Under the pieces are notes generated by a model, which saw only the letters and a list, made by a program, of their open reading frames with translations, was not told the DNA's origin and did no database searches. From Cryptomeria japonica (lineage: Eukaryota; Streptophyta; Pinopsida; Cupressales; Cupressaceae), in contig NC_081406.1 in assembly GCF_030272615.1 (NCBI RefSeq), positions 210,898,997 through 210,962,996 of the forward strand: DNA of 64,000 bases, in the 5' to 3' direction. Position 1 is the stretch's first letter, and every line of letters begins with the position of its first letter. The position numbers and the translations under genes are program-made. This document shows positions 48,663 through 59,656 of the stretch, in pieces.

Positions 48663-49359
48663 TTACAACTCAATCATACCAAGACCTTTCTTGAAGTGTT
48701 CAACTTTCACTTTGGATAGTGGTTTGGTAAGTATGTCTGCTGTCTGATCTCCTGTACTTATATGCTTCAACTGAATCACATTCCTATCCACCATATCTCT
48801 CACATAGTGATAAGGAATCTCTATGTGTTTGGATCTATCATGAAATACTGGATTCACAGAGAGTTTTATACAACTCTGATTATCACAATGGATTATAGTA
48901 GGTTTCAGTGGCTCACCGAATAATCCCACAAGCAGTTTCTGGAGCCGTATTGCTTCTCTTGCAGCCATGGAAGCTGTGATATATTCGGCCTCTGTCGAAC
49001 TCTGAGCTACTGATGACTATTTCCTGCTAATCCAAGATATCATGGCTGAACCCAAACTAAAGCAACATCCTGAGGTGCTTTTCCTATCAGTCACACTTCC
49101 AACCCAATCTGAATCAGTGAACCCATGAAGATCCAAATCAACTTTCTCAAACTTGAGGCCATAATTAAGAGTACCTCGAAGGTATCTCATAATATGTTTC
49201 ACAGCCATAAGATGTATCTCCTTAGGCTCTCACATGAACTGACTCAAGGCATTTACTGCATAACAGATATCAGATCTAGTATTGACCAGGTACATCAAGG
49301 ATCCAATCATCTGCCTGTAGAGAGTAGGATCTACAAATGGGGAATCTGCTGCTGCCTCC
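48663..49359 (-). pseudogene. Copia 2 RT end and RNase H
   Basis: From 49359 the strand reads [38 protein letters not shown], a stop, then EPKEIHLMAVKHIMRYLRGT, DSDWVGSVTDRKSTSGCCFS, a stop at 49017, STEAEYITAS, then PTIIHCDNQSCIKLSVNPVF and ADILTKPLSKVKVEHFKKGL. These are the copia RNase H motifs in order. The frame begins at the border of giant LTR I. Confidence 0.93.
49355..49359. other. Target duplication CCTCC, left of giant LTR I
   Basis: CCTCC is repeated at 53243-53247, just after the CAACA end of giant LTR I. Confidence 0.9.
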
Positions 49360-49777
49360 TGTTGTGACCTAATCACACATCACCCCATCCCGGATAGGGA
49401 CCCCCCCTTTGCTTTTAGGCCCTTTTGGTCGTTTGGCTTTCGTTTTGTGTGTGTTAGTGGCAATCTCTTCAATCTCTCCGCGTTACAGGTGTTTGGGAGT
49501 CAGTTGGGGTTAATCTGCTTCTCTGTCAAGCAAATTATGTGAGGTCTAGGGCCTGTTTTGTCCTTTTTCTAGGGTTTTGCCTTTTGTCCTAGATTTTAGG
49601 GGTCCTGTTAGGATTTTGGAAAAACTAAGCATACGACTGGAGTCAGGACCCTTCAGGGGACCTCCCAGCAAAATTTGAGCCCAAACGGAGTAACTTTCTA
49701 TTTTTAGAAAGTCCCTATTTTTTAGGGATTTTTCCGAGTCCCAGAATGTCGCCATTTTGCCAAAAATCAAACTTACT

Positions 49778-49840
49778 ATTTTTAGTAATTTCTATTTTTA
49801 GTAAATTTCTATTTTTAGTAAATTTCTATTTTTAGTAAGT
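49778..49840. repeat. Short tandem repeat of TTTCTATTTTTAGTAAA
   Basis: The motif occurs about four times here but only once at the same place in copy II (about 56282), so it expanded in copy I. Confidence 0.85.
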
Positions 49841-50052
49841 CATCCTGCACCCTGTCTTGGGCTCTAACTCTAACATTTTGGAAAGTTTCTATTTCGGGAA
49901 AGTCTATTTGTGGCAGGATCAGGCTAGCAGGCAACAGAGAGTCAACATGCACAATCACTTCTAAATCTGGAAAGTTGAAAGCAGACAGGCAGGGATCTAA
50001 AATGGCTAAATCTGAAGAATCATCCCTGAAGTGGAAGGTCAAAATATTCTAA

Positions 50053-50595
50053 GTCTGGAAGTCATTCACAAGCAAGAAATTCCGCCTCTCCATGGATAGG
50101 GTGAAAATGCGCCCAGGTCAGGCCTGGGGCACTGAAATGAAGAAGTCATTCACAAGCAGGAAATTCCGCCTCTCCATGGACAGGGCAAAAATGCGCCCAA
50201 GTCAGGTCTGGGGCGCTGAAACCAAGAATGCATTCACAAGCACAATTTTTCGCCTCTCCATAGACAGAGCAAAAATGCGCCCAGGTCAGGCCTGGGGCGC
50301 TAAAACCAAGAAAGCATTCACAAGTGCAATTTTCTGCCTCTCCATGGACAAGGTGAAAATGCTCCCAGGTCAGGCCTGGGGCGCTAAAACCAACAAAGCA
50401 TTCACAAGTGCAATTTTTCGCCTCTCCATGGATAGAGCAAAAATGCGCCCAGGTCAGGCCTGGGGTGCTGAAACCAAGGAGGCATTCACAAGTGAAATTT
50501 TCTGCCTCTCCATGGACAGAGCCAAAATGCGCCCAGGTCTGGTCTGGGGCGCTGAAATCATGAAGGCATTCACAAGTGGAGAATTCATGAATCCC
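50053..50595. repeat. 84-bp tandem array in giant LTR I
   Basis: Six full copies and a partial one; unit starts (ATGGACAG...) at 50092, 50176, 50260, 50344, 50428 and 50512. Each unit has CTCCATGGA, GCGCCCAGGTC, GGGGCGCTGAAACCAA and CATTCACAAG. 84 is 28 codons, so one + frame (unit MDRAKMRPGQAWGAETKKAF...) and one minus frame stay open throughout. The GGCGC...GCGCC content could also be regulatory. Confidence 0.95.
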
Positions 50596-51122
50596 TGGCA
50601 TGGTAAAATTTCACCCAAGAAGAATAACTTGAAATTTTGCCTAAGGCACGAAATCCAAGGAGTTAGGAAAGAGTAAAAGCAGAAATTCCCCTCGTACGAA
50701 TTTTCAGTTATGCTATTTTTAGGCATCAAATCCCGGCCAAATATGGAAATTTTTATGGATTCCGAATCGGGACGAAATTCCCCATCTAATGAACCTGACT
50801 CCTAAAATTTAGGAAGATCCCTTAAAAATAGGGATATGGAGAAAAGCCGGGAAAGTTCCTTCGACAGCACGAGATAAGAAGTCAGAGTGGAATTGAGCAA
50901 ATCCCGAGAAAGATCCTGCAATCTCCCTCCAAAATTGGAAAGTATGGAATCAACGAGTTGGCAGGAGGAATCTTCCAAAGCATGACGCATGACTGGGAGC
51001 ATTTAAGGAAGGTTCTAAATTCGAACTCACATGCATGGGAAACTGCCTTGCATGTCATAGTAATTAAGGAAAGTATGATGCGCCATAAACGCAATTACTG
51101 ATTTGATACCTCTTGGGAATTG

Positions 51123-51129
51123 TATATAA
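51123..51129 (+). promoter_or_regulatory. TATA box ahead of the ORF in giant LTR I
   Basis: TATATAA, preceded by GGGAATTG, lies 112 bp before the ATG at 51241, giving a leader of about 80 nt. Copy II has no equivalent. Confidence 0.6.
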
Positions 51130-51240
51130 GTTGGAAAAAACATTTCATTTTTCACGTGCGAGATTTAGGAAAGAAAGAGTGAAGAAGTGAAAAGTTTTTT
51201 ATACTTAGTCTCTATTTCATCATTTTGAAGTATTCCCAAG

Positions 51241-52194
51241 ATGGCGGAACCTAGCAGGACAGCTACTATCTCCAGGCAGGCAATGATCAAAGCAGAGACG
51301 AAGGGTTTTCTTCCCCATTCTTGGTTGAATTCAAGATGGGAAGAGATCAGTGATACCAACTTCGACACGTTCAACTGGGCTGCATTCAAGATAAGAATGT
51401 TCGGAACTGCAGGACACAATCCATCTCCGACAGCTGTCAAGATTGTGAGAAGTGGAATAGTTGCAGCAGCTGGCTTTCCGCCCACCATTCAATGCCCAGA
51501 TCTAGTCTTGGAATGTGCAGCACGTTACAATCTAGAGCGGAAGACGATCTCAACGCCAGACGGCAAGTTACTGGCAACATTGACTCCAGAGGCGATTGGT
51601 GAAGCCTTCGGAATCCCTTCACATTACTCCATGACATACAGGACCAGCAGCGGAGCCCAAGCAGTCTATGAAGCAGGCCCCACCATGTGTGCTGATTTGA
51701 TCAACAAGCAATGGTTGCTGAAACCTAGAGTACACGTGTCCAAGATGCCCAAAACTCTCACAATCTTCGAGTTCAAGCAGGAATATGTGGACATGATAAA
51801 AATGCTGAGCAGAGTGATGGGATGCTCGCACACGGTGAACTTCGAGCCTTGGATGTTCTTCTACATTGGTGAGATCATGAATTCTAATACATTGATTGAC
51901 TGGGCTAGATTGATCAGCCACTACTTGCACGAACAATTGAAGAACCTGCAGGAGAAAAAGTCTCAGTCCTTTTTCATGAGTTCCTACCTATTCTATATGC
52001 TGGCACGAAGGGGTGGATTCGATGGGCTGCCAGCAAGAGGAATCATGGGCTGCGGGCCAGCTCAGCTAAAGGTGCATGAATGCTATCCTCAGCTACATCT
52101 CCACAATGTGAATTCTTACAAGTTGGCGAATGACACCTTCACCATGTACCTGACGCGACTTATGCAAAATAAGTTGCATGTCGTCCCCTCATAA
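51241..52194 (+). CDS. Intact 317-aa ORF within giant LTR I, function unknown
   Basis: The ATG in AAGATGGCG is a good plant start context, and the frame runs uninterrupted to a TAA at 52192. The protein starts with a Ser/Thr/Arg-rich stretch and is otherwise globular, with WLNSRWEEISDTNFDTFNWA (about residues 28-48), GKLLATLTPEAIGEAFGIP (about 104-122) and a helical C-terminal half, WMFFYIGEIMNSNTLIDWAR and LPARGIMGCGPAQ. The EAIGEAFGIP segment followed by a helical block recalls the layout of 'putative plant transposon protein' regions near retroelements, but this is only a resemblance. No catalytic motif is visible. Everything around it is decayed, so an intact frame is notable. It lies where copy II has a 57-bp array. 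Confidence 0.7.
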   Translation: MAEPSRTATISRQAMIKAETKGFLPHSWLNSRWEEISDTNFDTFNWAAFKIRMFGTAGHNPSPTAVKIVRSGIVAAAGFPPTIQCPDLVLECAARYNLERKTISTPDGKLLATLTPEAIGEAFGIPSHYSMTYRTSSGAQAVYEAGPTMCADLINKQWLLKPRVHVSKMPKTLTIFEFKQEYVDMIKMLSRVMGCSHTVNFEPWMFFYIGEIMNSNTLIDWARLISHYLHEQLKNLQEKKSQSFFMSSYLFYMLARRGGFDGLPARGIMGCGPAQLKVHECYPQLHLHNVNSYKLANDTFTMYLTRLMQNKLHVVPS

Positions 52195-52393
52195 TGGTTT
52201 TAAGACGGATTCTTTTTGCATGTCGCCGTCGCTTGAAGAGTGATGGGTATTTATGACGACGTCAGTTATATTCCGGGCATGATCATCATCATGGGCGCTA
52301 TTTTAAGCCCTTTTAAATTTATTGTAAGTGGGTATAGTGGGTTATTTAATGCAGATTCCCATCTTGTTGCATCATGTGTGGAGAATCTTTTGG

Positions 52394-52457
52394 GCAAACC
52401 CTAATTAGGGTTTTGCATGTAATCTGGGCTTGAGGCCTATATAAGGGGGTGACCCCC
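52394..52457 (+). promoter_or_regulatory. Core promoter of giant LTR I: telobox palindrome, TATA, GC hairpin
   Basis: GCAAACCCTAATTAGGGTTT is a palindrome of two teloboxes. It is followed by TATATAA at 52438-52444 and GGGGGTGACCCCC at 52445-52457, then CTCATTTGTAA, the likely start. Copy II has the same series at 58303-58366. Confidence 0.75.
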
Positions 52458-53242
52458 TCATTTGTAATCAGGAGAGACTATCGTCAGAGATTGTTGCTAA
52501 GAGTTTTTGAAGCAAACACTTAATACATTGTTCAATTGTTGGTGTGTTCTTGTGTTGTTTTGGAACTCGCATGGTCTCGTTCTCTTCATAGATTAGATTT
52601 GTTTTCATGCAATTAAATGAACTGGATTTGATAGGATCGCTTGTTGCCAAATTCGTGCTCATACTTTTGGTGTGCAGCTGATTGTTGCATATCGTGCAAA
52701 GTTAGTCTGAGCCTCGTTATAAGTGTATGTTCAACTTCGATTGTTAGAAGAGATTGTTCTATCTGATGGTTTCTTCTAACGATTTGAAAATCTTTAGCAC
52801 TCCCCCTGAAGATTGCACCGCCTTCATGTAAGTTTTGCTTTGCTTTGCTGGCGAAGCGCGGTTGGATTTTGCACAAGTTTGTCCCGTCTCCTTGTTCCTA
52901 GGGTTAGATTACCTTTAGTATAGTTTCCCTCTGCCCTATTCCTATTTACTTTCTGCATATTTCATAATCCGAAAATCTAAAACTTAGAGCTTCATTGCAA
53001 ATCATCCGCGTCAATAAATTCTCGAGCTTGCATAGATTTCTTCAACATACGTAAGGCCCCTTGGATTACTAGCAATCACATCGGCCAACTGAGTCACATC
53101 CGCAACATAAAAGGAACCTTGGAGTCGGTTGTCTGTTTCTCCTACCATATCAGCATGCAATCGTACTTTGATCAAGAGAGAGTGAAGTGACCGTTGGGCA
53201 ACTTTATTCTGTGTTGGACGCCGTCATAAAAACACGTCAACA

Positions 53243-54185
53243 CCTCCTTTAGCTTGTGAAGATTTGTTTCCATGGGAGAAGTCATGGGTCTGTAGTTCAT
53301 CATGCCAAATCTCTTCAATATGTCTAAGGTGTACTTCCCTTGATTAAGCACAATATTGTCAAAGTTTTACCAAACTTCCAATCCAAGGAAGTAATGTAGA
53401 AGGCCTAAATCCTTCATATCAAACTCCTTCTCAAGGTCTTTCTTACATTGATCAATAAGGCGATCTTCTCCTGTAATCAAAAGATCATCAACATACAAGA
53501 TCAATATCAACATATCACCTTTGATTCGTTTGAAGTATAGATTTGGATTTGCATCATTCTTTGAGAATCCCAATCCCATGAGGTAGCTGTCAATTCTTTC
53601 ATACCAAGCCCTGGGGGCTTGTTTTAGTCCATATAGAGCTTTCTTTAATCTGCACACATGTGATTCTGCATTGTAGATCTCAAACCCTTCTGGCTGCTCT
53701 AAGTAGACTTCCTCCTCAATTTTCCCATTCAGGAAAGCAATCTTTACATCCATCTGATGGACTTTCCATCCTTTGGCTACTGTAATGGCTAGTACTGCTC
53801 TGATTGAGGTGTATCTAGCAACTGGAGTGAATGTCTCATCATAGTCTATTCCCTCTTTCTGTGAGAACCCTCTGGCTACAAATCTGGCTTTATGTTTCTC
53901 TATGCTACCATCTGCAACATGTTTGATTTTGAATAGCCACTTGGATGAAACAACAGATTTTCCTTTTGGTCTAGGAACAATTTCCCAAACATCATTGTTT
54001 AAGATGGATTGATATTCCTCTGACATGGCATCTTTCCATACTTGATGTTTAAGTGCTTCTGATACATTAGAAGGTTCTGATTTGGAGAGATCATTCATTA
54101 AGGCTACATAGCTAGTAAATCTTCGGGGCCTCTTACTTTCTCTAAAAGTCCCTGAAGGAGCTACAAAGTTCCTTGCATCTTCCAC
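53243..54185 (-). pseudogene. Copia 2 reverse transcriptase
   Basis: The 272-codon frame from 54185 contains [80 protein letters not shown], and YVDD at 53484-53495 (residues 231-234), then FDMKDLGLLHYFLGLEVW. A TAA stop at 53367, in place of a Gln codon, ends it; the frame continues to the CCTCC border of giant LTR I at 53243. The catalytic core is otherwise complete. Confidence 0.95.
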
Positions 54186-54861
54186 TGTTTTGTGAACCCA
54201 TAGTGGTCTTTTCTTAGGGTTTTCCTGGGGTGGAATCTGAACTTCATTCTCTTTCTCTTCTGAATACTCCCTCTGAACCTTAGGAACAAGATCCTTTTCT
54301 AGGTCTGAAGATGGAGGATAACTTTCTGACTCAATAAGTATCTAGATCTTTTGAAGGCTATGTCTTCTTCAAATATTACATCTCTACTAAGTTCAATATT
54401 ACTATGTCCAGGTACAAATACCCTATAGGCTTTAGAAGTTTCACTATACCCAACAAAGATCGCTTTTCTTCCAGAAGGTTCTAGTTTTGTTCTTTTCTCT
54501 TTAGGTATATGAATATAAATAGGGCATCCGAATATCCTAAAGTGAGTGATATCCGGCTTTATTCCAGTGAAAAATTCTTCAGGGGTTTTGTCTTCAATGT
54601 GGGAGTGAGGACATCTATTTTGTATGTATATAGCAATGTTGGAGGCTTCTACCCAAAGATGAGTTTCTAAATTTTGATCAAGGAGCATTGCTTTAGCTGC
54701 TTCTGCAATAGTTCTATTCTTTCTCTCAGCAACCCCATTTTGTTGGGGGTTGTAAGGAACAATGAACTCCCTCTTAATCCCAACTTCTTCACAAAATTCC
54801 GTAAATATGTTTGAGGTGTATTCCCTCCCATTATCAGTTCTTAGGGTTTTTATTTTCTTTC
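54186..54861 (-). pseudogene. Copia 2 integrase, second half
   Basis: From 54861 the strand reads TDNGREYTSNIFTEFCEEV, NPQQNGVAERKNRTIAEAAK, MLLDQNLETHLWVEASNIAI, PEEFFTGIKPDITHFRIFGC and KAIFVGYSETSKAYRVF. The second Asp (TDNG) and the Glu (VAERKN) are intact. A frameshift near 54335 shifts into the linker before RT. Confidence 0.93.
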
Positions 54862-55862
54862 CTAAGAGTTTTCAGAGAGAGATTTGAATTCCTTAAATCT
54901 CTTGAGGATCTCTTCAGATTCTTTACATTTAAGAAAGTAGATCCAGGTCTTCCTAGAGAAGTCATCAATGAATATTACATAATATAGAAACCCTCCTAAT
55001 GAAGGTACGGACATGGGCCCACATAGGTCTAAGTGAACTAGTTCTAAGGCATTGCTTGTTTTACTAGAACTATTTTGAAAGGAACTCTTAGTATTCTTGC
55101 CTAGGGCACACCCCTTACATGTACCTGAATGGTATTGTTTTAACTTAGGTAAACCAGTGACTAACTTTTCCATTGAAGATAGAGCACGAAAGTTTAAATG
55201 TCCTAATCTTCTATGCCAAATTTCATTAGAATCTGCAATCTCATGAACTAGAGCTAGGTTAGGTTCAGTACATGCCTCATACAAATAGCCTTTCCTATGC
55301 CCTATGGTTATAGCCTTCTTGATAGAAGAATTCTTTGGCCATGCCAACACTTTGCTATTCATGAAGGTTACGCTATACCCATCATCTTCAATTGCAGAAA
55401 CGGAGACTAGGTTCCTCTTGATGCTTGGAACGAAAAGAACTCCGGTGAGTTGGAGAGACATGCCTGACTTCAACTTAATGGTGCAGGTACCAATGCCTTT
55501 CACTGGATGTGCAGAGTCGTCACCAATAGTTACCTCTTCATCAATCTCTTCTAACATGGAATCCAATAGTTCTCTATACCCTGTAATGTGTCTTGAAGAC
55601 CCACTGTCTATGATCCAGGTGTTAGATTTGTTGGATACTTGGTTAGAGAGAGCAGAGTAGAATACATGTTTCTCGGAATCATGCTCTTCCTTATTCTTTT
55701 TCACTTTTGCAAATGTAGCTTGTTGTTTAATTCTTTCTGGACATCTTGCTGCATAGTGCCCATATTGATCACATCTAAAGCATTGAATATGGGAAACATC
55801 TTTCTTAGATGAACCTTTCTCATGGTGGTTCTTAGAGCAATAAGTGTTAGCTCTTTGCCTTG
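54862..55862 (-). pseudogene. Copia 2 gag end, protease and integrase first half
   Basis: The frame holds an intact zinc knuckle CFRCDQYGHYAARC, protease WIIDSGSSRHITG with intact DSG, the pre-integrase motif IWHRRLGHLNFRALSSMEKL with CKGCALGKN, and LELVHLDLCGPM with the first catalytic Asp. It ends at 54862 by a frameshift. The six codons before 55862 belong to giant LTR II. Part of gag, about 100 residues by comparison with the family layout, is missing at this border. Confidence 0.93.
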
Positions 55863-56547
55863 GATCTTGTTGTGACGTTTTCACACATCACCCCATTGCA
55901 AATGGGGACCCCCTTCTTTTTAGGCCCTGCCGGTCTTTTGGCTTTGTTTTTTGGGTCTTTTCACAACAGTCTCTGCAGTTTCTCTGCTCCTGTTAGGGTG
56001 TTTGGGGGTCAGTTAGTGCTAGTCTGCTTCTTTGTCAAGCGAGTTCTGTAAGGTCTAAAGCCTGTTTTGTCCTTTTTCTAGGGCTTTGCCTTCTGTCCTA
56101 GATTTTAGGGGTTCTTATTAGGGTTTCGGGAAAACTGAGCATACGACTGGAGTCGGGACCCTTCAGGGGACCTCCCAGCAAAATTTGAGCCCAAACCGAG
56201 CAACTTTCTATTTTTAGAAAGTCCCTATTTTTAGGGATTTTTTCGAGTTCCGGAATGTCGCCATTTTGCCAAAAATCAAACTTACTATTTTTAGTAAGTC
56301 ATTATTGCACCTGGTTCGGGGATCTAACACTGACACCTGGAAAGTTTCTATTTTTGGAAAGTTATTACAGGCAGGGTTAGTCAACCAAGGCGACAAGGAT
56401 CAGGCATTCACAGGCATTTCTAATTCCGGAAAGTCAGACAACAGACAAAGGTGGCCAAAAATGGGTCAAGTGCTAGAAATCCATGCCTAAAATGGAAAGC
56501 TCAGGAAAGCACTCCCAAAAGCACAGAAGGTCAAAATATTCTAAGTT

Positions 56548-57000
56548 TGGAAGGCATTCACAAGTACAATATTTTGCCTCTCCATGGACATGTGCAAAAT
56601 GCGCCCAGGTCTGGTTTGGGGCGCTGAAACCAAGGATGAATTCACAAGTGCAATATTCCGCCTCTCCATGGACATGTGCAAAATGCGCCCAAATCTGGTC
56701 TGGGGTGCTGAAACCAAGGATGAATTCACAAGTGCAATATTCTGCCTCTCCATGGACATGTGCAAAATGCGCCCAGGTCTGGTCTGGGGCGCTGAAACCA
56801 AGGAAGCATTCACAAGTGCAATATTCCACCTCTCCATGGACATGTGCAAAATGCGCCCAGATCTGGTCTGGGGCACTAAAACCAAGGAAGCATTCACAAG
56901 TGCAATATTCCGCCTCTCCATGGACAGGGCCAAAATGCGCCCAGGTCTGGTCTGGGGCACTGAATCCATGAAGGCATTCACAAGTGGAAAATTCATGAAT
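56548..57000. repeat. 84-bp tandem array in giant LTR II
   Basis: Five full copies with ATGGACATG starts at 56584, 56668, 56752, 56836 and 56920 plus a partial copy. The units read CTCCATGGACATGTGCAAAA, where copy I has GGACAGAGCAAAA. The copies are more alike within each LTR than between them. Two + frames and two minus frames are open throughout. Confidence 0.95.
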
Positions 57001-57277
57001 CCTTGGCATGGTAAAATTTCACCCAAGTAGAGAATTTGAAATTTTGCCCAAGGCACGGAATCCAAGGAGTCAAGGAAGAATAAAAACAGAAATTCCCCTC
57101 GGGCGAATTTTCAAATATGCTATTTTTAGACATCAACTCCCGGTCAAATATAGAAATTTTTATAGATTCAGAATCAGGGTGAAATTCTTCATCCAATGAA
57201 CCTGGCTCCTAAATTTTAGGAGGATCCCTAAAAAATAGGGATGTTGAAAAAGAGACATGGACAATTCACAAAGTAAT

Positions 57278-57612
57278 GGAAATTCCTTCCTTCAGGACAT
57301 AATTCCAGGAAAGGTGAAAAATTGACTAAGTGTTGGAAATTCCTTACTTCAGGACATAATTCCAGGAAAGGTGAAAAATTGACTAAGTGTTGGAAATTCC
57401 TTCCTTCATGACAGAGTTCCTGAAAAACGTGAAAATTTGGCTAAGTGTTGGAAATTCCTTCCTTCTTGATGGAATTCTTGGAAATGTGAAAATTTGGCTA
57501 AGTGTTGGAAATTCCTTCCTTCAGGACATAATTCCAGGAAAGATGAAAATTTGGCTAAGTATTGGAAATTCCTTCCTTCGGGACAAAATTCCAAGCAAGG
57601 AAGAAATACATC
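57278..57612. repeat. 57-bp tandem array in giant LTR II
   Basis: GGAAATTCCTTCCTTCAGGA starts at 57278, 57335, 57392, 57450, 57507 and 57564, each followed by ATTCC, GTGAAAA and GGCTAAGTGTT. The array is absent from copy I. Confidence 0.94.
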
Positions 57613-58302
57613 CAAGGATGAATTGAACATAAAATTTCTAAGGCAAGGAAGGAATCAGGGATGAACTGAACAAGAAATTTCCCCTCCAGGAAAAAATTTG
57701 AAAAATCCATTCTCGGGCATCAAATCACATCCAAATTTCAAAAGTTTTACAGATTTGGATTCGTAGGAGAATTTTCTCTCTCTTGGACCGCGGAACCCTA
57801 ATTTGGAAATTTTCCTAAAAAATAGGAAATGTGCAGAATTGATGAAAAACCTTCTCTGAGCAAGGAAAGTTGAAGAGACTTCAAGAAAATTCTTCCTGAA
57901 TCGAATTTTCCCACTCCAACAATTCCAGATGTGTAGGAGCAGATATACAACGGCGGGGTCCACTTGCATGGCGAGGATCTATTGAACACGTGGCAGTAGA
58001 GTGGCGCATTCATTATCGGAATATTTGACCAAATGGCGACCCGGTCATTGCATGTTAAATTTATGGCAGATTCCTTTTGCATGTAGTCGCCGCATGTGGA
58101 AATGATGGATCATTTATGACATAGTGGGGTGATTTTTGCATGGATGAATATTCAACACATGTTGGACGAATTTGAAGGAGGTGGTGCATTTAATGCACAA
58201 TGGATGCTATTTTGGGTACTTTTGAATTAATTGTATATGGGCATGATGGGTTATTAATTGGAGATTCCCACCTTGTTGCATCATGTGTGGAGAATCTTTT
58301 GG

Positions 58303-58366
58303 GCAAACCCTAATTAGGGTTTTGCATGTAGCCAGGGCTTGAAGCCTATATAAGGGGTGACCCCCC
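58303..58366 (+). promoter_or_regulatory. Core promoter of giant LTR II
   Basis: GCAAACCCTAATTAGGGTTT, then TATATAA at 58347-58353, GGGGTGACCCCCC and CTCATTTG, matching 52394-52457. Confidence 0.73.
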
Positions 58367-59170
58367 TCATTTGAAGGAGGGAGGGAGCTTTGTATGAAAT
58401 TGTTGCGATAAGTTTTTGAGAAAATAAAAGTGAAACATTGTTCTCTGATGGTGTCCACTTGAGTTATTTTTTCAAAATTTGCATGGTTTCACCTTCCTCA
58501 CTTAGATTAGAAGTAGTAAAGTGCTTTGATTTCAATGGAGAATGTAATGGTGTCTGATGAATTTCCATGGTTCATACTTTTTGTATCTTGCTGATTGTAA
58601 GTTGCAGTGTAAAGTTAGCTTGAGCCACTAAACTTGTGCTAAGTTCGGTTGTGGACAGTCGTTTGGATTGCGCCGTTTTGGGTATTCAAATGCACTTTCT
58701 CGATTTGAAAATCCTTCAATATCCTCAGAAGATTGCACCGGTTCTTGCGGAGTTGTAGTTGAACTTGGCGAAGCAGAGCTTGGTTTATTTGAAATTTGTC
58801 CACCAGAGCACTATTCATTGTTATCACTGCCCTTAGGAGTAGATTTAGATCCTTCTGAACCCTTTCCCTTTTCTTTCAGTTCATTTTAGTCCGTTCGAAG
58901 TAGCAGCATTGCAGAATTGTCATATCCGATGATGGAGTTCCAGCCACAACAAAGAAGTGAAAGAATGATGCAAACGTAAGGTCCCTTGGATTATTAGCAA
59001 ACACATCAGCCAACTGAGTCACGTCCACGCATTGAAGGAACCTTGGAGTCGATTGTTTGAACTTCTTGCAATCTTAGCATACAATCGCACTTTGATCAAG
59101 AGAGTGAAGTGACCGTTAGGCAACTTTATTCTGTGTTAGACGCGGTCATAAAAAACACGTCAACAGATCT

Positions 59171-59585
59171 CATATCCAAGTGTTGCCAATTCATCCTTTA
59201 GTGTTGATATTCTCATAAAGTATGCATTGATTGATTCTCCTTTATTCATACTTATATGATTAATTTCCCTCTTTAGAGCCAAGGTTCTACTTGCATTGTT
59301 TATTTCGAATGTGCTTTCAAGTGATTTGAACATATGGTAAGCAGCCTCATGTTTTGTCAGGATTGGCATAATATGATTTCTAACTCCATCGACTATGATC
59401 TTCATAGCCTTTTCATTCCCTTCAATCCATGCCGATTTGTCGGGGTCATTCTTTGGTTCTTTGGATTCCTCTTTTATAAAAGATTCAACTTTATTTTCTC
59501 TTAGGATCATTTTTATTCTGAATTTCCATGCTGAGAAATTATCTTCCCCTTCAAGTCTATCCTCAAATCTGATAGCATTGGCCAT
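59171..59585 (-). pseudogene. Copia 2 gag N-terminal part
   Basis: From the ATG at 59585 the frame encodes MANAIRFEDRLEGEDNFSAW, KFRIKMILRENKVESFIKEE, YHMFKSLESTFEINNASRTL, ALKREINHISMNKGESINAY and FMRISTLKDELATLGYEI, the UBN2-type copia gag. It is uninterrupted up to the GATCT border of giant LTR II. Confidence 0.93.
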
Positions 59586-59656
59586 GGAGAAATGTGATGT
59601 TTATAACCTTTGATTTGAACTCCTCAAATTTGAATGCCTCGGGTTCTTCCTACCGT

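Larger units (their letters stand above)
49360..53242 (+). mobile_element. Giant solo LTR, copy I, with internal ORF
   Basis: 3,883 bp starting TGTTGTGACC and ending CACGTCAACA, flanked by perfect CCTCC duplications and lying inside copia 2. Order: C/G-run 5' end, shared U3 start, 84-bp array (50053-50595), shared segment to about 50840, a private segment with TATA box and 317-codon ORF (50841-52200), then a shared promoter, R and U5 end. No PBS, PPT or second LTR is present, so it is a solo LTR by structure. Confidence 0.85.
55868..59165 (+). mobile_element. Giant solo LTR, copy II
   Basis: 3,298 bp starting TGTTGTGACG and ending CACGTCAACA, flanked by perfect GATCT duplications (55863-55867, 59166-59170). 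It is collinear with copy I except that 57250-58060 (57-bp array and unique sequence) replaces the ORF segment of copy I. It carries an 84-bp array at 56548-57000. No PBS, PPT or second LTR. Confidence 0.87.

Noticed and set aside
50146..50729. Repeat-protein frames on the minus strand over the 84-bp arrays (also 56473-57065)
   Set aside because: A tandem unit that is a multiple of three and free of stops opens many frames at once; no start context or flanking domain supports a protein.
51165..51936. Minus-strand frames over the 317-codon ORF
   Set aside because: They overlap the longer + strand ORF, which has a TATA box, leader and start context.
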